Below are positions 23,469 to 34,771 of a stretch of DNA of 64,000 bases, in pieces (within the stretch, counting starts at the first letter, position 1; each line of letters begins with the position of its first letter). The notes beneath the pieces were generated by a model. The model was given only the letters and a program-made list of their open reading frames with translations, did not search any database and was not told where the DNA came from. The stretch is from positions 161,463,753 through 161,527,752 of the forward strand of contig NC_133123.1 of assembly GCF_033568475.1 (NCBI RefSeq), in the 5' to 3' direction. Source of the stretch: Henckelia pumila. Lineage: Eukaryota > Streptophyta > Magnoliopsida > Lamiales > Gesneriaceae. The position numbers and the translations under genes were made by a program.

Positions 23469-24280
23469 TTTGAATCTAAATGTAAGGCTTGTAAGGTTTG
23501 GACAGTCTGTAATCACAGAAATACCAAAAATAAATATTCAAGAGTGTGAATCATTCAGTGTTGTCAACACTTCACGATAACACTATGCAACAAAATAATT
23601 AACTAACAGTAAAAGTAAATAACACAAAGATAATTATGCACAAGTACTAAGTACTTGTACGATGCCTCATGGCGAAATATTCACTAGAAAAATAAATTAG
23701 TTTACAAAAACTCAACTAGTGATTGTTTTATGAAAAACTACTTTTCTCAACACATTGAGAAAATAAACGACTTCCTAAAAACTAGTAATACTAGAATAAT
23801 AAACCAATAGGAAGTTTTAAGCCGAAAAATAAAAATCAAAGAAACACTTTCTGAACAACACTTCACTCGTGTGTTCTTAAGTGTTTCCAACACTACTCGG
23901 CAACACAACGTAGCAGTAACAAACACTCCAGAAATTCTTCAACAATTGATCTTCAAAGCTCTAGAATTTCTGCAGTAATTCTCTATGTATTTTGCTCTCT
24001 ACGTTTTACTCTCTTCTCTCTTGATTGTTTCTCGTCTCTCTCGTTCTTTTTCTGATCGGTCCAAACACTCCTATAAATAGATCTTCAATATATTTCCATA
24101 AATAAGAACCTACAAAGCATGGAAACAATATATCATCAGAATCAAATATTTCGAATCAGAAATAATAAATATTACCAACTTTAACACTTGTTTAAGAAAG
24201 GCAAAACTATAAATATGAAAATTGAATGCAATAAGGAAATAATTTAAAAGATATGTGCACAACATGTTCTTTCAAACTCT
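23469..24280 (-). mobile_element. Putative 3' LTR of the SIRE-type element
   Basis: Read on the minus strand, a purine-rich tract GGCAAAAAGGGAGAGTTTG (about 24274-24292) is followed by sequence without coding capacity, beginning about GAACATGTTGTGCACATATC. It includes a GGAAATATATTG / TATTTATAGGAGTG region that may hold the promoter (a TATTTATAG TATA-like box near 24075). The lower border is set where array B homology resumes (about 23468) and is uncertain. The LTR shares words such as ATGCACAAGTAC and CGATGCCTCATGGCG-type lines with the 3' part of array B units, so the array units carry a piece of a related LTR. No second (5') LTR is seen. Confidence 0.5.
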
Positions 24281-24633
24281 CCCTTTTTGCCTTTCTGGAC
24301 AAAACACGCATACAAGTGCAAATAACTCCCCTATCTTATGTAACTAAAGCTCCCCCTGAATTTAATCATCTCAGAACACAGTGTTGTGCGGTCGTGTTGG
24401 CAACACCGACTCTTAACACTTACTAGATCAGAGTAGCAAATAGTTTAATATCATATCAAAGAGTAATAAGGAGCACAACCTAATCAACTCAGAAATATAT
24501 TTCAAATTTAGAGCAAAATAAAAACAATAAAAGATAAGGATAAGAAAAGAATCCTAAAACCAATTATGATCAACCACATCTAATCATCTTTCTCATCTTC
24601 AGCTTGATCATCACTTGATCCTACTCCCCCTTT

Positions 24634-26469
24634 TTATCCAGAGGGCCCTGGTAGTCCAAGTTTAGTCCTGTACTCAGCCATTAAGGCTTCATAGTACTCA
24701 AGATCAGCTTTGGCTTGTGCAATTTTCAGTTCAGCATGAGCCATTTGAGCACGAATTGCAGTAGAATTCAACATAATCACAGCAGTGTTATGAATGGTCA
24801 TGGGTGGAACAGACTCAGTGTTGGCAACACTGGGTACATCACCAGTCCATGGTAGATCAATCTTCCTATTTTCTTTCAGCAAACCAGGTGCTATTTTAAT
24901 AAGCTCATCTTCTCCAATCAATTCTTCATCATCCTCTTTCGTGAAGCCTTGAGATTCCAGCATACCATAGATCAATGAAGGAAACGGAAACTTAGTTGCT
25001 TTCCAACCACCTTCTCGAAAGGTCATAATATTTTCAAACACCAAATTACCAAAATCCAAAGGAGCATGAGTTCCAATGGCAAACAGCGCAAGTGCTTGTG
25101 GCTTAGTTACCACTCTTGTATTGGTAGATGGCGTCCAATTCCTAATCGCAATTTTGTGAAGCATGGAAAAGAAAAAAGTAAGCTTTGCAGCTGACAATCT
25201 GTCTAGGTGCAGTGGAAATTTTTGAACCATCCCTCCAGTGATCACCTTCGTGACTTGATCAATATCCTCAGTAACTGCATCGTCATCTATGTAAGGAGTA
25301 TTGTAGTGCTCATTGATCAAAACAGGAGTAAAGTCATACACCTTTCCTCGGATGTACACTCTTCCAAACTTAAATGATTCTCCATCTCCAGTCTTCATGT
25401 TCAGATTGCAGTAAAATTCTAACACAGCTCTTCTTGAAAATGGTCCGGCAGTGGTGACAGTAGAATATAACTTCTGCTGTTTCAAGAAAGTCACCAAATT
25501 CTTCTTTTCGAAGGACACTTCATCAATATTTCTTTCTTCCAAACAGTCTTTTCCAGGAGCTTCCCATTCATCAGTAGATTCTTTTGAATAAAACTGAAGA
25601 TTGTATGCCTTTGCAGGATCAATCTCAGAGTCAGATTCAGCAGCAGTGTTGTCATCAGTGTTGGCAACACTGTCATCAGCAGCTTGTTCTTCAGAACTTT
25701 CAGAACCATCAGAAGCAGCATCCTCATAGTCTTATTCCTCAGAACTCAAAGAAGATGAACTATCAGACTCATGGGGTCGGTTATCCTCAAACTCTTGCAT
25801 CATTTCAGCATCGGGTTCATCACCATCAGATGGAACCTGTGAAGGTGCAACTGGTTTAGCCTTGGTTTTCTGAATATTTTTCATGAAAGTGGCCAGTGAA
25901 ATTTCCTCATCAGTAGATAGTGGAGTCTATGTGGTTGTCTTTTTGGTATCATCAACAACAGCAGCACTAGATGGCTCTTTCTCAGTAGAAACCACATCAG
26001 TAGAAATTTCATCAGAGGAATCATCACCACTGGATGAAACTCCTTTCTTTGATTTGGTCTTTTCAGCAACAGAGGTTTTTGTCCTAGCAACTACCTCAAA
26101 ATTTTGATCCGCAGAATCATCTCCAGATGAGAAATCTGGATCATCCAAAATAGGACGTGAAGTCTCCCCCTTACCACGAAATCTCTTATTGGTAGTAAAA
26201 TCGGGGTTGAAGGCCGCTTGGCGCTTTGACCTTCTTGCTATTGGCTGTGTTGGGAACACACGATTCAACACTGAGAAATCAGGAGGATTCTCAAGGTCGA
26301 TTTCGTTCCCAGGTTCTCCTGGAGCAATTTTTGCCAACAGTTTAGGTTTAATGGCAACAGGTACAATCGAGAGAATAGGATTTTCAGAAGGTGCCTCCGA
26401 GGGCTTGTCTTCCTCTTTATAACCCATCTCCGATCGTATGTCATGCGAATCGAAAGCTTTACCTGCCAT
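24634..26469 (-). pseudogene. Env-like ORF3 of SIRE element (putative plant transposon protein domain)
   Basis: One frame of about 612 codons starts MAGKAFDSHDIRSEMG and ends LGLPGPSG. It is broken by two in-frame stops, TAG near 25927 and TAA near 25732, each consistent with a single base change. The N-terminal half is acidic and Ser/Asp-rich with a basic RRSKRQ patch. The C-terminal half (from about 25542) has the pattern FKFGRVYIRGKVYDFTPV...INEHYNTPY seen in the putative plant transposon protein domain of SIRE and Athila elements. No clear signal peptide or transmembrane segment is visible, so calling it env refers to position only. It is followed by the purine tract and LTR. Confidence 0.75.
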
Positions 26470-27497
26470 AATCCAAAAATTTAGAAATTAAGGGTTTCAG
26501 AGAATTTTTTCAAAGAGAAAATTAGAGAAGGTTGAAGACGATGAAATCAATTTCTACAGTAATAGAAATATATAGGGATACGGGGTTCAAACGGTAAAAA
26601 AAAAAAAATCAAAAGCCCATATCTCTCATATCAGACTAAGAATCTCCCCCTAACGGTAACAAATATTCAACGGGTAAAAAATCTCTCTAAATAAGGAAAT
26701 TAAATTTGATTAATTAAGGATACTCTGAAAACTCTTCTCTTAAGAAAATATCAAAAATCCCCAAAAATAAATAACTCCACATCGAGTTTGACTCCACTGA
26801 ACCATGATCAATCACAAACAATTCAATTTTCAGCAAGCTGGGCAATTTTTCAATTTTGTTCGTCTTTGAACTTTAAACCCTGAGCACGATATGATCACAA
26901 TAAATGCAAAATGCATGACCTACTTTATGTCTAAAATAGAATGTAATGAGATTAGATCAAAAATGCATGCAAAGTGTGTGCAGTACGTGTTAAACACCAG
27001 TATTGGCAACACTTCCCAACAACACTGTAGTCTTCGAAATAATTTTGAATTTGTCACACTTCTTGAGCCATGTTTTTCTTCTTTTTATATTGATTCAGAA
27101 GTGGTAGCCTGCACACTAAAAGAACGGTCTTCATTGGACTCTCTTAGGTAGCTTTTTCCAATTTTCTTCCGATTTTAGTTTGATTTTCAAGACATTGGTC
27201 ACTGAAATTTTATCAAACCATGCTTTTTAATTTTTAAAAATACTTTTCACATGAGACAAGATCATGGAATACACGAACATCCCTCAACTACTTCGTGGTT
27301 TAAAGCATATTTTCATGGCAAGTGTGTTCTGAAAATAACTTTGACAGAAGAACTACAAAGTGTCAGTCAGTATTATCAAACAGTGCAAAACATAGAACAT
27401 TATGAATATGCAGTATGCCTAAAGTCCTAAAAATGCACATGCATGTTTGGTGTTGTCCGTCAGTATTGGAAACACTTAAGGACACAACCGTGAGTAC
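26470..27497. other. Spacer between pol and ORF3 of the SIRE element
   Basis: About 1 kb of AT-rich sequence without a conserved frame, belonging to the SIRE element by position. It contains a 13-A run near 26597 and palindrome variants at 26998 and 27461. Confidence 0.6.
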
Positions 27498-29718
27498 TTA
27501 TAAAGAACACATGTTGAGAGATTTCCTAAGACTGGAGAATCTCTCGAAGTTTAATGCTTTTGTAAAAATATCGGCCAGTTGGTTATTGGTCCCAACAAAC
27601 TCCATATGGATCATGTCCTTCTCAACTAAATCTCGAATGAAGTGATGTCTTATGTCAATGTGTTTAGTTCGAGAGTGTTGTACTGGGTTTTTTGATATAT
27701 CTATAGCACTTGAGTTATCACAGTACACAATTGGTGTTTTACTTTTAAGACCATAGTCTTGTAGCATTTGATTCATCCAAATTAATTGAGAACAACAACT
27801 TCCCGCTGCCACATATTCGGATTCAACAGTGGAAAGTGACACACAGTTCTGCTTCCTATTGTACCATGAAACCAAGTTGTTACCCAAATAAAAACAACCC
27901 CCCGTGGTGCTTTTCCTTTCATCAACATCTCCTGTCCAATCAGCATCACTATAGCCTACAAAATTAGTATTGGTTCCTTTAGTGTACCATAACCCCAAGT
28001 CTAAAGTGCCTGCAACATACTTCAAAATTTGTTTTACAGCTTTTATGTGACTTTAGGATCAGATTGATATCGGGCACATAAACACACACTGAACATAATA
28101 TCAGGTCGACTTGCACTCAAGTACAACAGACTTCCAATTATGCTTCTGTACAGAGTGTTGTCAACACTGTCAGCAACACTGTCTTTGCACAGTTTTTCAT
28201 TAGTTCTCATTGGTGTTTTCATATGTCTAACATGATCAGTACAAAACCTATTTATCAAATTCTTAGCATATTTGCTTTGACACAAAAAGATTCCATCACT
28301 CATTTGTTTCACTTGAAATCCTATGTCAAGCAAATACTCTGTGAGCCTTCCATACCAAGAACGAGGTGCTTGTTTCAATCCATATAAGGCCTTCTTCAAC
28401 TTATAAACATGATCAAAATGATATGGATCCTCAAATCCCTTAGGTTTCCTTACATACACTTCTTCATTCAAAATTTCATTCAAAAATGCGCTTTTTACAT
28501 CCATTTGAAAAAGTTTCATTTTCATGTGACATGCAATAGCCAACAATAATCTAACAGATTCTATACGGGCTACAGGTGCGAATGTTTCATCAAAGTCCAC
28601 TCCCTCAACTTGTGTATACCCTTGAGCTACCAATCTAGCCTTGTTCCTTACAATATTTCCTGATTCATCGGTTTTGTTCTTAAAAATCCACTTTGTTCCA
28701 ATGATATTACTCTGATCAGGTGGAGGAACTAAGATCCACACATCATTCCTAACAAATTGTTCAAGTTCATCATGCATAGCATTGACCCAAAACTCGTCTT
28801 TTAAAGCCTCACCAACATTTTTTGGTTCAATACTAGACACAAAGCAAGAATGTCTTACCTGAGAGTATGCGGAAGTCATGCACACTAACCCGCTCATATT
28901 TCGATAATCAACTTTTTCCTTTCTTCGGGTTTGCATCCTTCCTTGTGCATCTCCTATGATTTGTGAAGTAGGATGGTTTTTTTGAATTTTGCTAAGTACA
29001 TCACGTCCAGCATCTTGTATTTCATCTTCAAAATCATCCTGATCTTCTGTACTCTGTTCATTCATATTCAGTGTTGGACTCAGTGTTGTGCTGGGTGATT
29101 TTTCAGGTGGGACAACATTATTGACAACACTGGAATCAGTCTGGGGTATAACAGTATCTAGCAGATCATCAATATGGTCTTCAATTGTTTTCCCTTTCAC
29201 ATCTCCACAGCTTTCAACCTCTATAGGTCCCATTAAGTCCATGTGTAGGAGTTCAAGACATCGTGTTGTAACACTGGATGTGACACACGAGTTTGCTTAC
29301 TTTTTTTACAGTCTCCACACACATATGGAACTCCAAAAGTTAGATTTGGCATCCCACGTACAGCATTATACTGGCTCAATTTTTTTAATGCTTTGAAGTT
29401 GGCATGTCCCAACTTTTGATGTCATAAATTCAAATCATCAACCTTGGTGAATTTGCAAGCAATTTCCTCTCCAAGTTGATAACAGTTGTCCGATGATCTA
29501 GACCCTGTCAAAATACACGAATTACTTTTATCAAAAACTTGACACAAATTCTTATCAAATTTAACATAAAGATCATCATCACAGAGTTGGCTAATGCTAA
29601 TAAGATTAGCATTTAATTCTTCAACATGTAGAACATTGTGAAGCTTCGGCAGTCCCTCTACATTCAAGGTTCCTTTTCCAATAATCTTTCCATTGGCTCC
29701 TCCTCCATATGTCACTTT
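27498..29718 (-). pseudogene. SIRE pol relic: integrase remnant, RT, RNase H
   Basis: The protease-to-integrase linker (PKLHNVLHVEELNANLISI) leads into the integrase zinc finger (HQKLGH...CGDC), preceded by a TGA where Trp is usual. The frame then jumps from MDLMGPIEVES (about 29240) straight to an acidic linker, so the integrase catalytic core is deleted. The reverse transcriptase retains WIFKNKTDESG, KARLVAQGYTQ, QMDVKSAFLNG-like and LYGLKQAPRSWY, then jumps from LLDIGFQ to VKQMSDGIFLCQ (about 28310), losing the segment with the YVDD catalytic motif. After a frameshift near 28030, RNase H is well preserved (YSDADWTGD, STVESEYVAA, YCDNSSAID, HIDIRHHFIRD) and ends at 27498. It is inactive on its own. 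Confidence 0.9.
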
Positions 29719-31512
29719 TCATTTATCCTGTTCAACATAGTCAGAAAGATACTTCTTCAATCCTGTCATGTGGCGTGAACTGCCACTGTCGAAGTACCAA
29801 TGACCTGCAACATTAGTTTTTAAGGAAGTATAAACAACATTACAACTGGATTTAGCTTTTGGTACCCAAACCTTTTTCTTAGTATTTTTCCTCCTGGCAG
29901 TGTTCTGGTTCAGTGTTGGCAACACTGATGACAGCTCTTGCCTGGAATTCCAGTACATATAGTCATACCTGAGTTTGAAACAATAAGGCTTGATGTGACC
30001 TTGCTTGTGACAGTAATGACAAACAAACCTACTCTTCCTTTGCTTTTTCCTCTGAACAAGAGCTTGTGTCTTTAATGGAATTGGCTTTTCCTTTGAAATT
30101 TCAATTGGACTCTTAGCAGAGTTACTGTTTTCCTTGACAAAAACAGTTTTTGATGACTCCCCTACTTCAAACTTGCTATTATGGAAGCCTAGACCAGCTC
30201 TATCATCTTTTCCCATCATTAGAATTGAATCCAGCTTGGTCTTGCTTGAATTAAAATTTGCGAGTGTTGCATTGGCTCTTCCTAGCTCTTCTTTGACCTT
30301 GCCTAGTTCTAAATCCTTCTTGCTCAGAACAACTTCACGCCAGTGGCATACATCTTCTGAGCATTATCCCAAGAAAGTTCTACTTCACCAGCTTCCTGAT
30401 TTGAGTCTCCAGAAACAGATGCATTCAGACAAAGTACTTTTTGATCAGTGTTGTGACCAAGTGTTGTGACACCTGTGACAACACTGTGTTTCTTCTGCAG
30501 CACCAAAACTGAAAGGGCATTGTGAGTCTTCTTCTCCTTGTTCTGTACCCTCCTCATCACTTAGGGAAGCACACATCCCTTTGCGAAGTCTGGTTGGACA
30601 CTCATTAGAAAAGTGACCAAATCCTGTGCACTCATGACACTTCACAGACTCAAACTTCTTTGAAATATTCAGTGTTTTTCCTTCTTTCTGAAAGTGATTT
30701 GACTCTTTGAAGGGATGGTATTGTGTTCTGGTCCGCAAACCCTCAATGGTTTTCCAACAGTAGGAGTATTCAAAACTTTAGGTTTCTGACCAGGTTTCTT
30801 ATAATCTCTCATTCTCTTCAAATAATTACCAAATTGTTTGGTAAGAAAGGCAATAGAATCATCTTCTAAGTCAGACTCGTTGACTCCATGTGTTAGATCA
30901 ACAAAATCATTGTATGAGTCATTAGAAACTTGAAGTGCAATGGACTTACCTTTGTCCTTTTTTCCAAAATTCATCTCCAACTCATAAGTTCAAAGTGAAC
31001 TCATCAATTCATCCAATCCCAGAATTGATGTGTCTTTCGATTCATCAATAGCACAAATCTTCATTTGAAATCTTTTCGGCAGTGATCTCAACACTTTGCT
31101 CACCAGGCGTTCATTCGAAATAGCATCACCAAGATCAATTGCCTCATTCTCGATCTTCCTTAAGCGGCGTTCATAATCATCGATTGTCTCACTTTCTTTC
31201 ATTCTCAGATTTTCAAGCTGAGTGGTGAGAATCCTTCTTTTGGTTCGACGCACACTATCGGATCATTCACAGTGCATTTGAAGTTTTTCCCAAGCCTGTT
31301 TATCACATACACAGTTAGTGACTAGTGAAAACATATTATAATCAAGAGAAGTAAATATAGCATTAAGGGCTTTGTTGTTCATATTCGAAGCAGCAGTTCA
31401 ATCAGCATTCCAGTCTATTTCTGGTTTGAGTGGAAAGTCTCCTTCTCCATCAGTTCTCCTTGGTGGATTCCATCCTTGTAGCACACGCTTTATCAAATCA
31501 AAATCCTTCCAC
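29719..31512 (-). pseudogene. SIRE gag-protease relic
   Basis: Fragments in different frames together cover a SIRE gag: an N-terminal part with DFDLIKRVLQGWNPPRR (about 31500) and a stop near 31400; the UBN2-type core LTTQLENLRMKESETIDDY...VLRSLPKRFQMK (31253-30990); a linker; a CCHC knuckle CHECTGFGHFSNEC (near 30630); a helical region; a second knuckle CHYCHKQGHIKPYC (near 30010); and the protease motif WYFDSGSSRHMTG (near 29790), whose catalytic Asp is kept. At least three frame changes or stops separate the pieces. The element's 5' leader is not recognisable upstream. Confidence 0.85.
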
Positions 31513-31560
31513 CAAAACACAAACTTAAGAATAATTTCTCTTTAATAGGAATGCTTCCAT

Positions 31561-31974
31561 GAAATTCGAGAATGTTTGATAATTGAAGAAATTAGTTCCC
31601 ACTCACTACCAATCATATTCATATGCTTACTCATAATGGGAATATTGGTGAGCAATATACTTCGAAAATAATGAACACTTTCACAGTTTCACTGATGGTT
31701 CCATGGTATATGAACGAGTAATGGTTCAAATTAAGATGAAATCTGAAACAAATTGTATCCTTTTTGTGAACCAAATAATTAACAATCATATATATAGCTT
31801 TAATTGCTTTCCTAGGTAGTGTTTGATTACATTGTCTACTTGAACATCAAAACATCATTCAGTACTTCCACCAACTAATAATTCAGTGACAAAAAAAACC
31901 AAAAACTTACCTACTTAAAAATCGCAAGACAGACTTGAAATCGGCCTTTGCAATTTCCTTAGCAGTCGATCCAC
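31561..31974. other. Short spacer between SIRE relic and F-box pseudogene
   Basis: AT-rich DNA without domain signal. It probably includes the former 3' untranslated region of the minus-strand F-box gene and the truncation point of the retrotransposon. Confidence 0.5.
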
Positions 31975-33347
31975 TTAAAATCTTCCTTCCAACCGAACCA
32001 GACTATTCACGTGTGATTCAAGAACATGGTATTGTCTTCGTGTAGGTGCTCCAGGATCCAACTCAAACGGCTGCAATATTTCACTTGTCTTAATGTTGTA
32101 ACCTGCGAACCAACTCTTAAAACCTTTAGAACTGAATAGCAACACCTCCCTCACTTATGACCAACCAAAGGGAACTAAATGATAAACACAATGGGGGAAA
32201 TAGTCCTTGAAAACTTCTTGTAGAGGTTCCATATCAAAGGTGAACAACTCGATCCACTTTCCTGTTATCGGATCCATTTCCCAAACTTCCCTCGAAAGCT
32301 CGCCGTAAACAAGAGATAGACTAGTGCCCATGGGTAGAAACATCGAAAGTACGGGACGTGATCGAGGCAGAGGAAACCGGTGAATAGTTTCAGTCTCTAC
32401 ATTCACTGTCAAAACAAAAGCTCCGCCAATCCAATGTACGTAGCCTCCAGTAACAATTGGTATTAAAGACAAGAAAGCACGCCTAGTTTCGAGAGACAAG
32501 TGGTGTATGTCAATCCGCCTCCAAACTTTATCAACTCCTACAGTTAACACATCGAAATATGTCCTCGGATTTAATCCCCAATTATCAATCGCATGTACCA
32601 CTTTATACTCCATTTATGCCTCAACAAATGCTAAAGCAAAATGTCCATGGTTTCCTACATAACTGCGATACGGAGGAAGAAAGTAGCGCTGCTTTGTCAA
32701 GGGATTAATAACGTAAATCCTACTATGGTCTCTGATATCAGGGGCCAATACTAAGCCATTACAGCTAGTGAATACCATACCGCGAAACCCACAGTCAAAC
32801 TTACTTATCTCAAGACAACCTCCTCGCATTTCCACATAAGTCTCACTATTACCCCAAGTCACCTGCTGGATTATGATTCCGCTCCTTGAATTCCAAAGAT
32901 GGCGGCGGACGAAATTCGGGTTACGGATGATGAGGTCCCATTCTCTGCATACATTCTTCATCAGATCATTTAACACTTTAGCTGGAAAACGTAAAAGAAT
33001 TTCGAAAAGAACGTCTTGAGGAAGATATCTCCTTCTTCTCTTCATTGCACAACTCTTGCCATCATCAGTCTTGTTGCACACCTATGTTAATGTTTATACA
33101 CAACCACCATACTGACTTTAATTTGAAAATTAATAATAATAAAATAAATCTTCTTCTTTAATTCGTTCCTCAAATTCAACAAAAATTAGGGGCAAAATCA
33201 CTCAAACGTCATCATAAATCCAAAAGAAAGATGCACATAATACTAGTAATAATTCGATTAGATTGAAAATTAAAAACATAAAAAGAGAAAAGAAATCAAT
33301 TATTATTCCGTTACCCTAGAAGTCTTTGTTTCGTCGGCGTCGCTCAT
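31975..33347 (-). pseudogene. F-box protein pseudogene (two exons, two premature stops)
   Basis: Exon 1 (33315-33347) encodes MSDADETKTSR and has donor AGG/GTAACG; exon 2 begins at 33081 after ACATAG and continues in frame as VCNKTDDGKSC. An F-box follows (YLPQDVLFEILLRFPAKVL...CREWDLIIRNPNFV), then F-box-associated interaction repeats (CNGLVLAPD, INPLTKQRYFLPP, AFVLTVNVETETIHRFPLP, EVWEMDPITGKWIELF). Such proteins are substrate receptors of SCF ubiquitin ligases. The frame is interrupted by TAA at 32614, where Ser (TCA) would fit, and by TAA at 32155; reading through both gives about 370 codons, a normal length, ending at 31975. Everything else is in frame, so loss of function is recent. A shortened F-box protein of about 166 residues could still be made. 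Confidence 0.85.
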
Positions 33348-34195
33348 TGTAGCACTGGAGTCGGCGGCGGCGGAAGAAGAACGTCAGGAGAGAACCTAAA
33401 TAAATTAAATACTACCTTTTTATGTTAAAATATTTGATGATTTTAATTTATTATTGGTTATTTATTCTCATCTAAAAAAATATTTATTTATTTCATGTCA
33501 AAATAATAATGATTTCCTTTTCCAAATTTAAATGTCTATATTTGGAGATTATGCTAAATTATTTTATTTTAATTTAAGTATATTTTCACGCATAAATCAT
33601 CTTAACTTTAATATATTTTATATTTTTCAGGGAAAAAACAAATATTTTAAAAATATATTACATAAATTAAGAAAGTTAATGTTATTTTTTTTATTTTTAA
33701 TGTATAATAGTTCATCTTTTAGAGAGAGTGCACTATTTATTTTTAATTTCCCTTATATTGTATAAATATGTAAATCACTAAATTTGATTTTATGTGTAAA
33801 TCTGAATTAAGATGATAAATATTTTAAGATTTGAATTATCATGTCCCATATATAGATCATCAACTTTTGTCAAATCTTGAATATGTGTTAGAGAACATTT
33901 ATAAATAGTGACATACATAGTCCTAAATCAATGCAGTTATTCAGAAAAATTTCATAAAATGCACTGTTTTTGGTGTTAGTGAGATCTCTCCCGTTCATAT
34001 CTCAAACTCAACATCAATAACTAAATGTTAGATCGTTAGTGTTTTTATTTTTCCACACATTGATCTGTGTGTATTACATGTTTATGCGTAGGTAGATCGA
34101 ATTTAGTTTTTAATATGTTAACTTTATAAGTAAATAAGCTATGGGGATACATTGAAAATGTTATGCTCCGTTGTACAGTCAGCTGACCATGAGTC
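33348..34195. other. Intergenic / upstream region of F-box pseudogene
   Basis: Very AT-rich. The first 60 bases above exon 1 hold a GGCGGCGGCGG run (minus-strand 5' untranslated region, near 33360). The open frame at 33532-33765 is low-complexity and not called. Nothing else recognised. Confidence 0.6.
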
Positions 34196-34771
34196 CATGA
34201 GCATAGGGGTGACATACCATATCGTACCGAAAAAATACATATCGTATATCGTAGCGAAAATTACGGTATAACATTTTTTATACCGATACCGTATCGAAAA
34301 TTTCGATACATATAACTAGCGTATCGATTACCGAAAAGGGGTGACATACCGTATCGTACCGAAAAATACATATCGTATATCGTAGCGAAAATTACGGTAT
34401 AACATTTTTTATACCGATACCGTACCGAAAATTTCGATACATATAACTAGCGTATCGATTATAGCGAAATTTTACGATATACCAAAATTTCGGTACGGTA
34501 TCGGTATATACCGTTTCATACCGAAAAAAAGTTTTATATTTTTTATAATTTATTGTTTAAAAACAATTATATATTTTAAATTTTTATATTATATTTCGGT
34601 ATATCGGTGTACAACGGTATACCGAAATTTTCAAATTTCATTCCGTTACCGTACTGAAAAAATCGGTATCGTTACCATACCGTGCCGAAAATTTCGGTAA
34701 TTCGATATTTTTCGGTACGATAACCTCGGTATACCGAAAATTCGATATTTTTTACCACCCCTACATGAGCA
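34196..34771. mobile_element. hAT-type MITE with perfect 8-bp TSD and internal duplication
   Basis: A 560-bp element (34204-34763) starts TAGGGGTG and ends CACCCCTA, flanked by identical 8-bp repeats CATGAGCA (34196-34203 and 34764-34771). The 8-bp duplication and TAGGGGTG termini point to a hAT MITE. The interior is built almost wholly of ATACCG/CGGTAT and TCGATAC/GTATCGA words in both orientations. The left about 132 bp is tandemly duplicated (AGGGGTGACATACC at 34205 and again at 34337). No coding capacity. Confidence 0.85.

Larger units (their letters stand above)
23469..31560 (-). mobile_element. Decayed SIRE/Maximus-type Ty1-copia retrotransposon
   Basis: On the minus strand the order is gag (31.5-29.7 kb), protease, integrase remnant, reverse transcriptase, RNase H (to 27.5 kb), a long spacer, an env-like ORF (26.5-24.6 kb), a purine tract and a probable 3' LTR. 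Integrase before reverse transcriptase is the copia order; a long gag with coiled coil plus a third ORF between pol and the 3' LTR is typical of the SIRE lineage. The 5' LTR and primer-binding site are absent, so the element is truncated near 31560, next to the F-box pseudogene. Many stops, frameshifts and two pol deletions show it cannot move by itself. A 17-bp palindrome is scattered through it. Confidence 0.85.

Noticed and set aside
25584-26422. Plus-strand open frames rich in Gln/His and Ser opposite the SIRE ORF3.
   Set aside because: They are shadows of the minus-strand ORF3 caused by its Ser/Asp codon bias.
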